A stretch of 64,000 bases of DNA, taken from assembly GCF_025564065.1 (NCBI RefSeq), contig NZ_JAMGZK010000038.1:59194-123193 (forward strand), in the 5' to 3' direction. A program made the position numbers and the translations under genes. Below, one piece after another: positions 1 to 8,285 of this stretch (positions within the stretch are counted from its first letter, which is position 1; the number at the start of each line of letters is the position of its first letter). The notes beneath the pieces are model-generated. The model ran no database searches. It was not told the origin of the DNA and saw only the letters and a list, made by a program, of their open reading frames with translations. This stretch comes from Silvania hatchlandensis (GTDB lineage: Bacteria > Pseudomonadota > Gammaproteobacteria > Enterobacterales > Enterobacteriaceae).

Positions 1-164
1 TGCTGGCCTTTATCGTGGTCTACACCTCGGTGTTTGGCGTCGGCTACAGCTATATGGTGCGGCTGATTAAAAAAGGCCCGCAGGAAGATGAAAGTTTCCC
101 AACAGAAAACGATGGCCGCCCGGCGCGTCCTCTCTCGGCAGTGACGTCTCAGGAGACACCATAA
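1..164 (+). CDS. Cytochrome bd ubiquinol oxidase subunit I, C-terminal end (partial)
   Basis: Only the last 53 codons are inside the window, read from the codon at position 3 to the TAA at 162-164. They give a hydrophobic stretch followed by a short polar cytoplasmic tail (VRLIKKGPQEDE...), as expected for the last transmembrane helix and tail of a CydA-family subunit. The stop overlaps the start of the subunit II gene (TAATG), indicating translational coupling. The assignment rests mainly on this overlap with a clear CydB-family gene, because heme ligands and the Q-loop lie upstream of the window. By family knowledge it is an inner-membrane quinol oxidase subunit carrying hemes b and d. Confidence 0.8.
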   Translation, partial: LAFIVVYTSVFGVGYSYMVRLIKKGPQEDESFPTENDGRPARPLSAVTSQETP

Positions 165-1174
165 TGGGTATCGATCTCTCCCTTATCTGGTTTGTGATTA
201 TTGTCTTCGCCACCCTGATGTATATCGTGATGGACGGGTTTGACCTTGGGATTGGCATCCTGTTTCCCGCCATTGGGGATGCCGATGACCGGGATGTGAT
301 GGTCAACAGCGTCGCCCCCGTGTGGGACGGGAACGAAACCTGGCTGGTGCTGGGCGGCGCGGCGCTGTTCGGTGCGTTTCCGCTGGCCTACGCAGTGATC
401 ATCGATGCCCTGACCATCCCGCTGACCTTAATGCTGCTGGGACTGATATTTCGCGGAGTGGCGTTCGAATTTCGTTTTAAAGCCACGCCCGCGCACCGTC
501 CCTTCTGGGATAAAGCCTTTGTGGGTGGCTCCGTGCTGGCGACCTTCACTCAGGGGGTGGTGGTCGGGGCGGTGATTAACGGCTTCGAGGTGACGGGTCG
601 TGCTTATAGCGGCGGCGCGTTCGACTGGTTTACTCCGTTCAACCTGTTCTGCGGCCTGGGGCTGGTGATCGCCTACGCCTTTTTAGGCGCAACCTGGCTG
701 GTGATGAAAAGCGAAAACCCGCTGCAGGCGCGGATGCGCCGGGCGTCTAAGCGACTGCTGCTGGCCCTGCTGGGGATTATCGCGGCGATCAGCCTGTGGA
801 CCCCTCTGGCCCAGCCCGCGATCGCCGCACGCTGGTTCAGCCTGCCGAATCTGTTCTTCCTGCTGCCGGTGCCGCTGCTGGTTATCGCCCTCAGCCTGTG
901 GCAGTGGCGCAGCCTGAACAATCCGCACAGCCATCACCTGCCGTTCGTGTTGACCCTCGGGCTGGTGTTCCTCGGCTTTAGCGGGCTGGGGATCAGCATC
1001 TGGCCGCATATCATCCCGCCATCGATCACCCTATGGCAGGCCGCGGCTCCGCCGCAGAGCCAGGGCTTTATGCTGGTGGGGGCGCTGTTTATTATCCCGA
1101 TCATCCTTGTCTACACTTTCTGGAGCTATTACGTGTTTCGCGGAAAAGTCCAGCCTGGGGAGGGCTATCACTGA
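164..1174 (+). CDS. cydB: Cytochrome bd ubiquinol oxidase subunit II (CydB family, CIO-like)
   Basis: This 336-residue polytopic inner-membrane protein has the CydB N-terminal pattern: a first helix, then MDGFDLGIG near residue 23, and VAPVWDGNETWLV near residue 50. About eight to nine hydrophobic helices follow. E. coli CydB and AppC partners are near 378-379 residues. The shorter length here is typical of the cyanide-insensitive (CioB) branch. With subunit I it oxidises quinol and reduces oxygen to water. The start overlaps the upstream stop by one base, and its own stop overlaps the next start (TGATG), so the three genes form one operon. The CIO-branch placement is an inference from length and sequence feel. 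Confidence 0.93.
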   Translation: MGIDLSLIWFVIIVFATLMYIVMDGFDLGIGILFPAIGDADDRDVMVNSVAPVWDGNETWLVLGGAALFGAFPLAYAVIIDALTIPLTLMLLGLIFRGVAFEFRFKATPAHRPFWDKAFVGGSVLATFTQGVVVGAVINGFEVTGRAYSGGAFDWFTPFNLFCGLGLVIAYAFLGATWLVMKSENPLQARMRRASKRLLLALLGIIAAISLWTPLAQPAIAARWFSLPNLFFLLPVPLLVIALSLWQWRSLNNPHSHHLPFVLTLGLVFLGFSGLGISIWPHIIPPSITLWQAAAPPQSQGFMLVGALFIIPIILVYTFWSYYVFRGKVQPGEGYH

Positions 1175-1302
1175 TGCAACATTCTGTCTGGAAACGCCTG
1201 ATGTGGCTGGTCATTATCTGGGGCGGCAGCGTGCTGGCGCTGGCGCTGGTGGGCATGTTCTTCCGCGTACTGATGACGGCGGCAGGCTTTAAATCACACT
1301 AA
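1174..1302 (+). CDS. Small membrane protein of the DUF2474 type, probable bd-oxidase accessory subunit
   Basis: A 42-residue protein with one hydrophobic helix (WLVIIWGGSVLALALVGMFF, residues 11-30) and a positively charged N-terminus (HSVWKRLM), so the N-terminus should be cytoplasmic. Its ATG overlaps the TGA of the subunit II gene. Size, topology and position match the single-helix proteins that end bd-oxidase operons: CydX in E. coli, and DUF2474 in CIO-type operons. By analogy it should stabilise the oxidase complex. No function can be read from the residues themselves. Confidence 0.8.
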   Translation: MQHSVWKRLMWLVIIWGGSVLALALVGMFFRVLMTAAGFKSH

Positions 1303-1315
1303 ATTCCCTCCTACC

Positions 1316-1342
1316 AGCCGGGCGATATCGCGTCGCCCGGCT
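1316..1342 (+). terminator. Perfect 10-bp inverted repeat after the bd-oxidase operon, possible terminator
   Basis: AGCCGGGCGA (1316-1325) pairs with TCGCCCGGCT (1333-1342) around a 7-base loop, just after the last oxidase gene. The stem is GC-rich, but the downstream bases are GACAAAAA rather than a T run. Intrinsic termination is therefore uncertain; it may act as a 3' end stabiliser or be a REP-like element. Confidence 0.4.
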
Positions 1343-1444
1343 GACAAAAACTGACAAATCCTTTGCGTGAATTTGAATTCCTGAATAATAACACAACGCA
1401 ACTATCGGCATGATGGCCGCTCAACGTAACCGGGTGGTGGCAGA

Positions 1445-1675
1445 ATGTTTACAAGAGTGTTATCGGTAGTGTTGCTGACCTGTGCGTTATTTTCCGGTCA
1501 ACTGATGGCGGGACATGTGGGGCATCATTTTTTATGGGTGAAGAATGTGGAGCAACAGCTGCGCCATGAAGCCGACAGCGATGAGCTGCGTGCCGTGGCG
1601 GAGGAGTCGGCAGAAGGGTTGCGCGAACATCACCACTGGCAGAAGTCGCGCAAACCGGATACTCACTTTCGCTAA
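1445..1675 (+). CDS. yncJ: Small secreted protein YncJ (DUF2554 family)
   Basis: A 76-residue protein with a clear Sec signal peptide (MFTRVLSVVLLTCALFSGQLMA, cleavage near residue 22). A short charged, His-rich mature part follows (GHVGHHF, REHHHWQKSRK). Length and position next to rlhA match E. coli yncJ, whose function is unknown. The start follows GGTGGCAGA. The stop abuts the end of convergent rlhA with no spacer, so the two transcripts must overlap. Confidence 0.85.
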   Translation: MFTRVLSVVLLTCALFSGQLMAGHVGHHFLWVKNVEQQLRHEADSDELRAVAEESAEGLREHHHWQKSRKPDTHFR

Positions 1676-3640
1676 TTAACTGCCCTTACGCTTCGGCAGC
1701 GTTTTCAGCAGTTCGTCAGGGCTGACGGACGCGACGATGCTGCCAGGCTGAGGCATTTTGAAGATGTGATTTTTCATCTTGCCAATAACGTGCATTTCGC
1801 ACGGACGGCAGTCGAATTTCAGGGTTAATACTTCATCCCCGTTGACCAGCTGCATCGGGGTCGCTTTCCAGCTCTTGATGTTGCCTTTCGCCTGCTTTGG
1901 ACAGAGGTTAAAGGCAAAGCGCAGGCAATGTTTGGTGATCATCACCGGCACATCCCCCTTCTCTTCATGTGCTTCATAGGCCGCATCAATCAAGGTCACG
2001 CCATAGCGCTGATAGAACGCCCGCGCCTTATGGTTGTAGACGTTTGCCAGGAACGAAAGATGGGTGTCCGGGTAGACCGGAGGCGGCACACTGACCGCTT
2101 TGCGGCTGCCGCGTGGGTAGTTTTCCAGACGCGCGGTATCGAGCATCTCGGCGGTTTCACGGCGGAACTGGTTCAGCAGGCTGTTCGGCACGAACAGCGC
2201 ATCCGGCAGATTTACCTGAATATCCCGGGCGAAATAAATCGTCTGGCCCAGTTTGGCGACGCCGTCTTTCAGGCTGTTCATCGCTTTCTCAGCGTTGTTC
2301 GCCACCTCAAACTGTCCGTCCAGGGTATGCGTTACGCTGATGCCATCTTCGCTGGTCATCGTCAGGATCAGCTGTTCTTCCCAGCCGCCCAGTTCAATAT
2401 CCACCGCAATGCGACGTTCGCTGGAGGTTTTCTGCAGCGCCTGCTGCCAGTTATGGTCCAGGTTACGGTTCAGGGCCGCGTGGGGACGCGCTTTATACAG
2501 GTCGGCCGGCATTTCGTTCGGCCAGACGCGATAGCGGTTTTCAGCGGTTTTTTCTACCGTATTGGCGCGGAAGCCGACAACTTCACGCTTGATCATTACG
2601 TTCAGCCCATCGCCGTTCGCCAGCGGCTCGGTGACTTCCACATCAAGAAAATCTTTCGCCACCTTCAGCACTTCACCCACCGGCAGGCCGATAAACTTCG
2701 GCGAGTCGAAGGCACCGATATCGTCTTTACGCGCATTCACGAAGTAGTCGGTGCTGCCGCGGTGGAAGGTCTTGTCGGTCGACGGAATAAAGAAGTGCTC
2801 GGTACGTCCGGCAGAGCTGCGCGCCAGGTCGCCGCGATCTTCAATAATTGCGTCCAGCATCTGGCGGTAATGGGCAGTGATGTTCTTCACGTAGCTCATG
2901 TCTTTGTAGCGCCCTTCAATCTTGAAGGACTGCACGCCCGCGTCGATAAGCTGAGCCAGGTTGGCAGTCTGGTCATTGTCTTTCATCGACAGGAGGTGTT
3001 TATCAAAGGCGACCACCCGGCCCTGATCGTCTTTCAGGGTGTACGGCAGACGGCAGGCCTGGGAGCAGTCGCCGCGGTTGGCGCTGCGCCCGGTTTGTGC
3101 GTGAGAGATATTGCACTGCCCGGAATAGGCCACGCACAGGGCGCCGTGGATAAAGAATTCGATGGTGGCATCGGCGGCCTGGTGGATGTCGCGGATCTGA
3201 TTGAGGTTCAGCTCACGCGCCAGCACGATCTGGGTAAAGCCCGCATCGGCCAGGAATTTCGCTTTTTCCACGCTGCGGATATCGCACTGAGTGCTGGCGT
3301 GCAGCTCAATCGGTGGGATATCCAGCTCGAGAACCCCCATATCCTGCACGATCAGCGCATCAACGCCAGTCTGGTACAGGTCGGTGATCATCCGCTGCGC
3401 CGGTTCCAGTTCATCATCATGAAGAATGGTGTTCAGGGTCACGAACACCTTCGCCCCAAAGCGGTGGGCGAACGGCACCAGATCGGCGATATCGCGCAGG
3501 CTGTTGCTGGCATTATGGCGAGCGCCAAATCCAGGGCCGCCGATATAGACCGCATCCGCGCCGTGAAGGATCGCTTCGCGGGCAATGGCGGCGTCACGAG
3601 CCGGGCTTAAAAGTTCAAGTTGATGGGATGGCAGGCGCAT
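1676..3640 (-). CDS. rlhA: 23S rRNA 5-hydroxycytidine C2501 synthase RlhA (peptidase U32 family)
   Basis: A 654-residue U32-family protein that matches E. coli RlhA (YdcP) in length and synteny. By family knowledge it hydroxylates C2501 of 23S rRNA in the peptidyl transferase centre, probably with prephenate-dependent chemistry and an Fe-S cofactor. The U32 signature is visible as HGALCVAYSGQCNIS (residues 165-179), followed by GDCSQACRLPY. Cysteines at 169, 176, 192 and 196 are the likely Fe-S ligands. The C-terminal part has further cysteines (NLCPKQ, FDCRPCEMH). It is transcribed toward yncJ and lies 80 bases downstream of sutR on the same strand. The long open frame on the opposite strand is a shadow. 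Confidence 0.95.
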   Translation of the reverse strand: MRLPSHQLELLSPARDAAIAREAILHGADAVYIGGPGFGARHNASNSLRDIADLVPFAHRFGAKVFVTLNTILHDDELEPAQRMITDLYQTGVDALIVQDMGVLELDIPPIELHASTQCDIRSVEKAKFLADAGFTQIVLARELNLNQIRDIHQAADATIEFFIHGALCVAYSGQCNISHAQTGRSANRGDCSQACRLPYTLKDDQGRVVAFDKHLLSMKDNDQTANLAQLIDAGVQSFKIEGRYKDMSYVKNITAHYRQMLDAIIEDRGDLARSSAGRTEHFFIPSTDKTFHRGSTDYFVNARKDDIGAFDSPKFIGLPVGEVLKVAKDFLDVEVTEPLANGDGLNVMIKREVVGFRANTVEKTAENRYRVWPNEMPADLYKARPHAALNRNLDHNWQQALQKTSSERRIAVDIELGGWEEQLILTMTSEDGISVTHTLDGQFEVANNAEKAMNSLKDGVAKLGQTIYFARDIQVNLPDALFVPNSLLNQFRRETAEMLDTARLENYPRGSRKAVSVPPPVYPDTHLSFLANVYNHKARAFYQRYGVTLIDAAYEAHEEKGDVPVMITKHCLRFAFNLCPKQAKGNIKSWKATPMQLVNGDEVLTLKFDCRPCEMHVIGKMKNHIFKMPQPGSIVASVSPDELLKTLPKRKGS

Positions 3641-3720
3641 GCTTCGTCGTTATCCGTTATGGTCAAAATGGCGGCCATTGTAGTCAGAACGCTGCGTCAA
3701 CGAAACAGTTTTGCGTGCCT

Positions 3721-4248
3721 TTAGCGGGGATAATGGATCAGGGAGTGAAAGTGTACCGTCTGGCTGCTGCTGTTACGGTAGGCGTGCGGTTTGTCGCCAG
3801 CGAAACGCAGGCCGCTATCCGGCGGAATTACGCGCCAGACGCCGTCGATCTGCATCTCCAGCTCGCCGCTGATCGCTACCACATGTTCAATCACCCCGGA
3901 CTCATGCGGGGTTGATTCGCTCAGGGTGCCCGGCGCGAGGGTGATGGAAAAGTGGTCGTATTTTAGCGCGTCATCCCAGGGGAACAGCGGTTTGACCACC
4001 ATCGCCTGCTGCTGCGGATCGAACACCGGCGCAGCGTCCGCTTCGGGGCTGATAAAGGTCGAGAACGGCACGTTCAGCCCGGTGGCGATTTTCCACAGCG
4101 TCGAGACCGTCGGGCTGGATTCATTCCGCTCCACCTGACCGAGCATCGCCTTTGAGACGCCCGTCTCTTCTGCCAGCTTCGACAAACTCCAGCCGCGCGC
4201 CTGGCGCAGCGTTTTCAGTGTCAGTGCAAGATGTTGCGTGATGTCCAT
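3721..4248 (-). CDS. sutR: XRE-cupin transcriptional regulator SutR (YdcN)
   Basis: A 175-residue two-domain regulator. Residues about 6-60 are an XRE-type helix-turn-helix (TLRQARGWSLSKLAEETGVS, then QVERNESSPTVSTLWKIA). Residues about 100-172 are a cupin (HESGVIEHVVAISGELEM...). The E. coli ortholog regulates genes linked to sulfur utilisation and sits divergent from ydcO, as here. The 89-base divergent spacer holds two copies of TATAACGCACA (4286-4296 and 4316-4326), good candidates for its own operator. The cupin ligand is not known from the sequence. Confidence 0.92.
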   Translation of the reverse strand: MDITQHLALTLKTLRQARGWSLSKLAEETGVSKAMLGQVERNESSPTVSTLWKIATGLNVPFSTFISPEADAAPVFDPQQQAMVVKPLFPWDDALKYDHFSITLAPGTLSESTPHESGVIEHVVAISGELEMQIDGVWRVIPPDSGLRFAGDKPHAYRNSSSQTVHFHSLIHYPR

Positions 4249-4285
4249 AACCCCTCCCGTTGCGGCGAGTGTAGCACTTGTATGC

Positions 4286-4326
4286 TATAACGCACAGTGA
4301 TACCTTTCTGGCTGTTATAACGCACA
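4286..4326. promoter_or_regulatory. Direct-repeat operator between sutR and ydcO
   Basis: TATAACGCACA occurs exactly twice (4286-4296, 4316-4326), start to start 30 bp apart (close to three helical turns). The second copy ends 11 bases before the ydcO start codon. An XRE-type dimer bound here could repress both sutR and ydcO. Binding is inferred from position and repetition. Confidence 0.55.
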
Positions 4327-4337
4327 ACGGAGTTTTT

Positions 4338-5504
4338 ATGCGCGCCTCATCTCTGACCTTCCCCACGGTATTATCGGGCTTTGTCGCCGTGCTGGTCGGC
4401 TACGCCAGCTCCGCCGCCATCATCTGGCAGGCGGCCGCAGCGGCAGGGGCCACCGCGCCGCAGATTGCAGGCTGGATGACTGCGCTGGGGATCGGCATGG
4501 GGGTCAGCACCCTGGCGCTGTCGTGGTGGTATAAAGCCCCGGTGCTCACCGCCTGGTCAACGCCGGGAGCGGCGCTGCTGGCCACCAGCCTGCAGGGCGT
4601 AACCCTGTCGGAGACCATCGGCATCTTTATCTTTGCCAATGCTCTGATCCTGATTTGTGGGGTCAGCGGCCTGTTTGCCCGGCTGATGAAAATTATCCCC
4701 CATTCGCTGGCGGCGGCGATGCTGGCGGGCGTCCTGCTGCGCTTTGGCCTGCAGGCGTTTAGCAACATTGAAGGCCACCTGCTGCTGTGCGGCAGTATGC
4801 TGCTGGCGTGGCTTCTGACCAAAGCCTTCGCCCCGCGCTATGCGATTGTCGCGACTCTGCTGGTGGGTGGTGCCGTGGCGGCACTGAACGGTGACGTTGT
4901 CACTGAAAGGCTAACCTTCTCGGTGGTGATGCCGGAATTTATCGCCCCGACCTTTACCCTGACCACGCTGATTAGCATCGGTCTGCCCTTCTTCCTGGTC
5001 ACCATGGCCTCGCAGAATGCGCCGGGGTTCGCGACGATGAAAGCCTCCGGCTATCCGGTGGCCGTTTCGCCGCTGATCGTCTTTACCGGTGGGCTGGCGC
5101 TGCTACTGTCACCGTTCGGGGTGTACTCGATTTGCATCGCGGCGATCACCGCCGCCATCTGCCAGAGCCCGGATGCGCACCCCGATGCCAGCAAACGCTG
5201 GCTGGCCGCCGCCGCCGCGGGCGTGTTCTATCTGCTGGCAGGGATTTTTGGCGGGTCAATCAGTGGGCTAATGGCGGCACTGCCGCTAAGCTGGATCCAG
5301 ACCCTGGCGGGGCTGGCGCTGCTGGGCACCATTGGCGGTAGCCTGCACCAGGCCCTGCACAATGAAACCGAGCGCGATGCGGCGATTGTGACGTTTCTGC
5401 TGACCGCCAGCGGGGTGACGCTGGCCGGGATTGGATCGGCGTTCTGGGGATTGATTGCCGGGGGCGTGTGTTACGCCCTGCTATCACGCACTCGCCGCGC
5501 GTAG
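4338..5504 (+). CDS. ydcO: BenE-family inner-membrane transporter YdcO
   Basis: A 388-residue very hydrophobic protein with about 11-12 transmembrane segments. It matches E. coli YdcO (391 residues), a putative benzoate/H+ symporter of the BenE family. N-terminal features include FPTVLSGFVAVLVGYASSAA and a Gly-rich GWMTALGIGMGVS. I place the start at the ATG of MRASSL at 4338, preceded by GGAG; an upstream in-frame ATG at 4278 would lie inside the sutR operator. It is divergent from sutR and likely under its control. The physiological substrate is unproven. Its 3' end overlaps the convergent AraC gene by 21 bases. Confidence 0.9.
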   Translation: MRASSLTFPTVLSGFVAVLVGYASSAAIIWQAAAAAGATAPQIAGWMTALGIGMGVSTLALSWWYKAPVLTAWSTPGAALLATSLQGVTLSETIGIFIFANALILICGVSGLFARLMKIIPHSLAAAMLAGVLLRFGLQAFSNIEGHLLLCGSMLLAWLLTKAFAPRYAIVATLLVGGAVAALNGDVVTERLTFSVVMPEFIAPTFTLTTLISIGLPFFLVTMASQNAPGFATMKASGYPVAVSPLIVFTGGLALLLSPFGVYSICIAAITAAICQSPDAHPDASKRWLAAAAAGVFYLLAGIFGGSISGLMAALPLSWIQTLAGLALLGTIGGSLHQALHNETERDAAIVTFLLTASGVTLAGIGSAFWGLIAGGVCYALLSRTRRA

Positions 5505-6374
5505 CTGGGACGGCGTAAATCCTGTGGCGGCGCGAAAGCGGTTACTGAAATGGCTGGCCGAGCTGAACCCGCAGGCCAGCGCAATCTCGGTCAGCGGCTG
5601 GCGGGTGGATCGCACTAATGCTTTGGCCTTCTCCATCCGCCGCTGCATCACGTACTGATGGGGCGCCAGCTGCATCGACTGGCGGAACATACGTGCAAAA
5701 TGGTATTCGCTTAACGCCGCCTGGGTTGCCAGATCCGCCAGGGTCAGCGGCTGGGCGAGATTATCTTCGATAAACCCCAGCACGTTGCGTAATACATACG
5801 GCGACAGACCACCGGTCACCGTCGGCAGCGCCCACTGGACGTTGCTGTAATGCTGCACCAGATGGGTGAGTAACAGCGTGGAGGCGGTGCTCAGCGTCAG
5901 CTGATTGGCGCTCTGCTGCCAGTCGCAGCCGAGGATAAAATGGCGATACAGGGCGGTGATTTTCGCATCATCGCCAAACAGGCTTTCATCGAGCGAGAGC
6001 GCGTGCGGGCTCTTGTCCCAGATCTGCTCCCCCACGTGACGCAGGTGATCGTCAGTACAGTAGAGATGCACAAACGACAGATCGTCGCGGATATCCCAGC
6101 TGGACTCGCTCTCTTTGGGCATCAGGCAGAATCGATCCGGGCCACCGCCGTTTTTCCAGCCCGCGCGGGTTTTGTGGTAGCTCTCGTAACCGTCGGCGAT
6201 GTACAGGCTCAGGGTATGGTGGTCACAATACTGGGTAATGGTGTCGCGTTTATTAGACCAGGCCGCCAGATGGATCCCCGAATTCAACGCGACGGCATTG
6301 TGCAATACCGCTTTATGCTTGCGCAGATTTTCAAAGGCACCGTACATCTCAGCCATAACGTCCCACATATCCAT
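5484..6374 (-). CDS. AraC-family transcriptional regulator
   Basis: A 296-residue regulator. The last ~100 residues hold two helix-turn-helix motifs: LTLADLATQAALSEYHFARM and PLTEIALACGFSSASHFSNR, then FRAATGFTPSQLR. The N-terminal half is a probable ligand-binding domain of unknown specificity. It is divergent from the EamA transporter at 6541 across a 166-base spacer, so the transporter is its most likely target. I know no E. coli gene at this place between ydcL and ydcO. Confidence 0.88.
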   Translation of the reverse strand: MDMWDVMAEMYGAFENLRKHKAVLHNAVALNSGIHLAAWSNKRDTITQYCDHHTLSLYIADGYESYHKTRAGWKNGGGPDRFCLMPKESESSWDIRDDLSFVHLYCTDDHLRHVGEQIWDKSPHALSLDESLFGDDAKITALYRHFILGCDWQQSANQLTLSTASTLLLTHLVQHYSNVQWALPTVTGGLSPYVLRNVLGFIEDNLAQPLTLADLATQAALSEYHFARMFRQSMQLAPHQYVMQRRMEKAKALVRSTRQPLTEIALACGFSSASHFSNRFRAATGFTPSQLRAASA

Positions 6375-6540
6375 TCACCAGAATGTTTCAGTCTAAAAAG
6401 ATCTGCCAGCCAGTGCCAGTCTTGTTCTCTGTCGATGGCAAAAAAGCGCAAGAATATGCAAGTCCACCGCAAGCTGGTGAAAGAGGCCAGCGCCTTGTGC
6501 CGCCATACTGGACGCAGACTTTGCCAATACGAGAATAAAT

Positions 6541-7437
6541 ATGAACGCATTACTGTACGCGCTGGTGGTGGTGATTTGGGGCACCACCTGGATTGCCATC
6601 TTCTTACAACAGGGACCGGTTCCGGCCCCGGTCTCTATTTTCTGGCGCTTCGCCGTCGCCACCGCCACCATCATGGCGGTGCTGCTGATCCTGCGCCGCC
6701 TGCGCCCGCTGGCGTTACGCGATCACCTCTTCTGCGGACTGCAGGGCTGCTGCGTCTTCTGCTTCAACTTCTGGTGTTTTTATACTGCGGCCGGGTACAT
6801 CAACACCGGGCTGGAGTCGGTGATTTTCTCGATGGCGGTGCTGTATAACGCCCTGAACAGCTTCCTGTTCTTTGGTCAGCGCCCGCCTGCACGCTTTTAT
6901 CTGGCGGCGGCACTGGGGCTGCTCGGCATCGTTACCCTGTTCTGGAGCGATCTGCTCGCCAGCGGCTGGAACGCGGGCCTGCTGTTCGGCATTGCCCTGT
7001 CGGCGCTGGGCACCTACGGTTTCTCGCTCGGAAACATGATCAGCCTGCGCCATCAGCGTAACGGGCTGGAAACGATGACCACCAACGCCTGGGCGATGCT
7101 GTACGGCACTCTGGTGATGGGGGCAATTGCGCTAATCCGCGGGGATGATTTTACCCCGGTGTGGTCGGTAAGTTACATGAGTGCCCTGCTCTACCTGGCC
7201 CTGTTTGGCTCGGTAATTGCCTTTGGCGCGTACTTTACGCTGGTTGGGCGGATAGGTGCCGGTAAAGCGGCCTACAGCACCCTGCTGTTCCCACTGGTGG
7301 CGCTGTCTTTCTCGACGCTGTACGAGGGATATGTCTGGCACAGCAATGCCATTGCGGGGCTGCTGCTGATATTAACGGGGAATCTGGTCATGTTTGCCAA
7401 ACCGGAGAACTGGTTTAAGCGGCTGCGGACGGCATAA
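6541..7437 (+). CDS. DMT-superfamily (EamA) transporter, probable metabolite exporter
   Basis: A 298-residue protein with about ten transmembrane helices in two EamA repeats. The first repeat starts VVVIWGTTWIAIFLQQG and the second covers residues about 145-290. It should be an inner-membrane drug/metabolite exporter or amino-acid effluxer, with unknown substrate. The start is preceded by GAGAATAAAT. The divergent AraC regulator probably controls it. It ends 36 bases from convergent ydcL, with a hairpin between. Confidence 0.88.
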   Translation: MNALLYALVVVIWGTTWIAIFLQQGPVPAPVSIFWRFAVATATIMAVLLILRRLRPLALRDHLFCGLQGCCVFCFNFWCFYTAAGYINTGLESVIFSMAVLYNALNSFLFFGQRPPARFYLAAALGLLGIVTLFWSDLLASGWNAGLLFGIALSALGTYGFSLGNMISLRHQRNGLETMTTNAWAMLYGTLVMGAIALIRGDDFTPVWSVSYMSALLYLALFGSVIAFGAYFTLVGRIGAGKAAYSTLLFPLVALSFSTLYEGYVWHSNAIAGLLLILTGNLVMFAKPENWFKRLRTA

Positions 7438-7467
7438 AAAAAACCGGCCTGCGCAATGCAGGCCGGT
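7436..7467 (-). terminator. Rho-independent terminator of ydcL
   Basis: ACCGGCCTGC (7443-7452) pairs with GCAGGCCGGT (7458-7467) around the loop GCAAT. Read on the minus strand, the stem is followed by a run of eight T (complement of 7436-7443). It terminates ydcL and overlaps the stop codon of the convergent transporter gene. Confidence 0.85.
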
Positions 7468-7473
7468 CTGGTG

Positions 7474-8145
7474 TTATTTGGTTTTATTAACATCAAACAT
7501 GGTCGCATCGGCGGCCATATCATCAACAACCTGCTTCAGAGTAGCGAAGGTCATTGGTGTACTTTCGTTAGTCAGTTCTTTACCTTCACCCTTACGAACG
7601 ACCTTGAGTACCGGCTTATTGGTTTTGGCGTCAATCAGCTCGCCTTCAAAATAGAGGTGGGTATCCATGGTACGGTGACCGGTTGCCATCTGCGTGCCGG
7701 CAACGACCAGCGCAACAGGGACAACTTCATAGAACTGCAGGCCTTCTTTCTGCGAGCTGACACCCGTGATGGCGCCACGGAAGATCAGGCTGCGTGGACC
7801 TGGCGACGCCACAATCGGCTTACGCTGGCCGATAGCGGTTTTCATTTTGTTGTTGGTGTAGTTTAACAGTTCATCCAGAGTGCGTTGACCGATCTGGGTG
7901 GTTGGCTTTGGTGCCGGATAATAAGTGACATTGTTCCAGACAATGCTGTCGTAATTTGCTGCGTTATAAGACGGATCAACCCAGCGCAGCGTCGGTTTAC
8001 CCGATGCAGAGGTGGTTTCTTTCAGCCCAGAGTAGTCTTTTAAAAAGCCTGAATATTGTTCAGGCGCCGCCACTTTTGACGCACAGCCCGCCAGAAGCAA
8101 TAGACCGGAGAGCGCGGCAACTTTAAATAAAGTATTTGTACGCAT
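7474..8145 (-). CDS. ydcL: DUF3313 outer-membrane-type lipoprotein YdcL
   Basis: A 223-residue lipoprotein with a signal peptide and lipobox LLLLAGC (Cys21). Residue +2 is Ala, so sorting to the outer membrane is expected. The mature region (EQYSGFLKDYSGL..., VWNNVTYYPAP...) matches the DUF3313 family and E. coli YdcL (222 residues). Function is unknown. Synteny is conserved on the block, but here a binding-protein/peptidase pair separates it from tehB. Confidence 0.93.
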   Translation of the reverse strand: MRTNTLFKVAALSGLLLLAGCASKVAAPEQYSGFLKDYSGLKETTSASGKPTLRWVDPSYNAANYDSIVWNNVTYYPAPKPTTQIGQRTLDELLNYTNNKMKTAIGQRKPIVASPGPRSLIFRGAITGVSSQKEGLQFYEVVPVALVVAGTQMATGHRTMDTHLYFEGELIDAKTNKPVLKVVRKGEGKELTNESTPMTFATLKQVVDDMAADATMFDVNKTK

Positions 8146-8244
8146 AAAGGATGTATCCCTGTTAATTGCAAATATGCAATTGAAGTTATAGCAAAAGATT
8201 TAAACAAAGGGAGTGTCAAAAAATGACGAAGACAGCACAAATAG

Positions 8245-8277
8245 AAAAAACACTGCCCGTCGTTGCGGCGGGCAGTG
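8245..8277 (-). terminator. Rho-independent terminator of the dipeptide-type binding protein gene
   Basis: CACTGCCCG (8251-8259) pairs with CGGGCAGTG (8269-8277). On the minus strand the stem is followed by six T (complement of 8245-8250). It begins 8 bases after the stop of the gene at 8286. Confidence 0.85.
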
Positions 8278-8285
8278 CTAAACGG

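Noticed and set aside
1928..3610. 560-codon plus-strand open frame
   Set aside because: It is antisense to rlhA, whose product matches a known family over its whole length.
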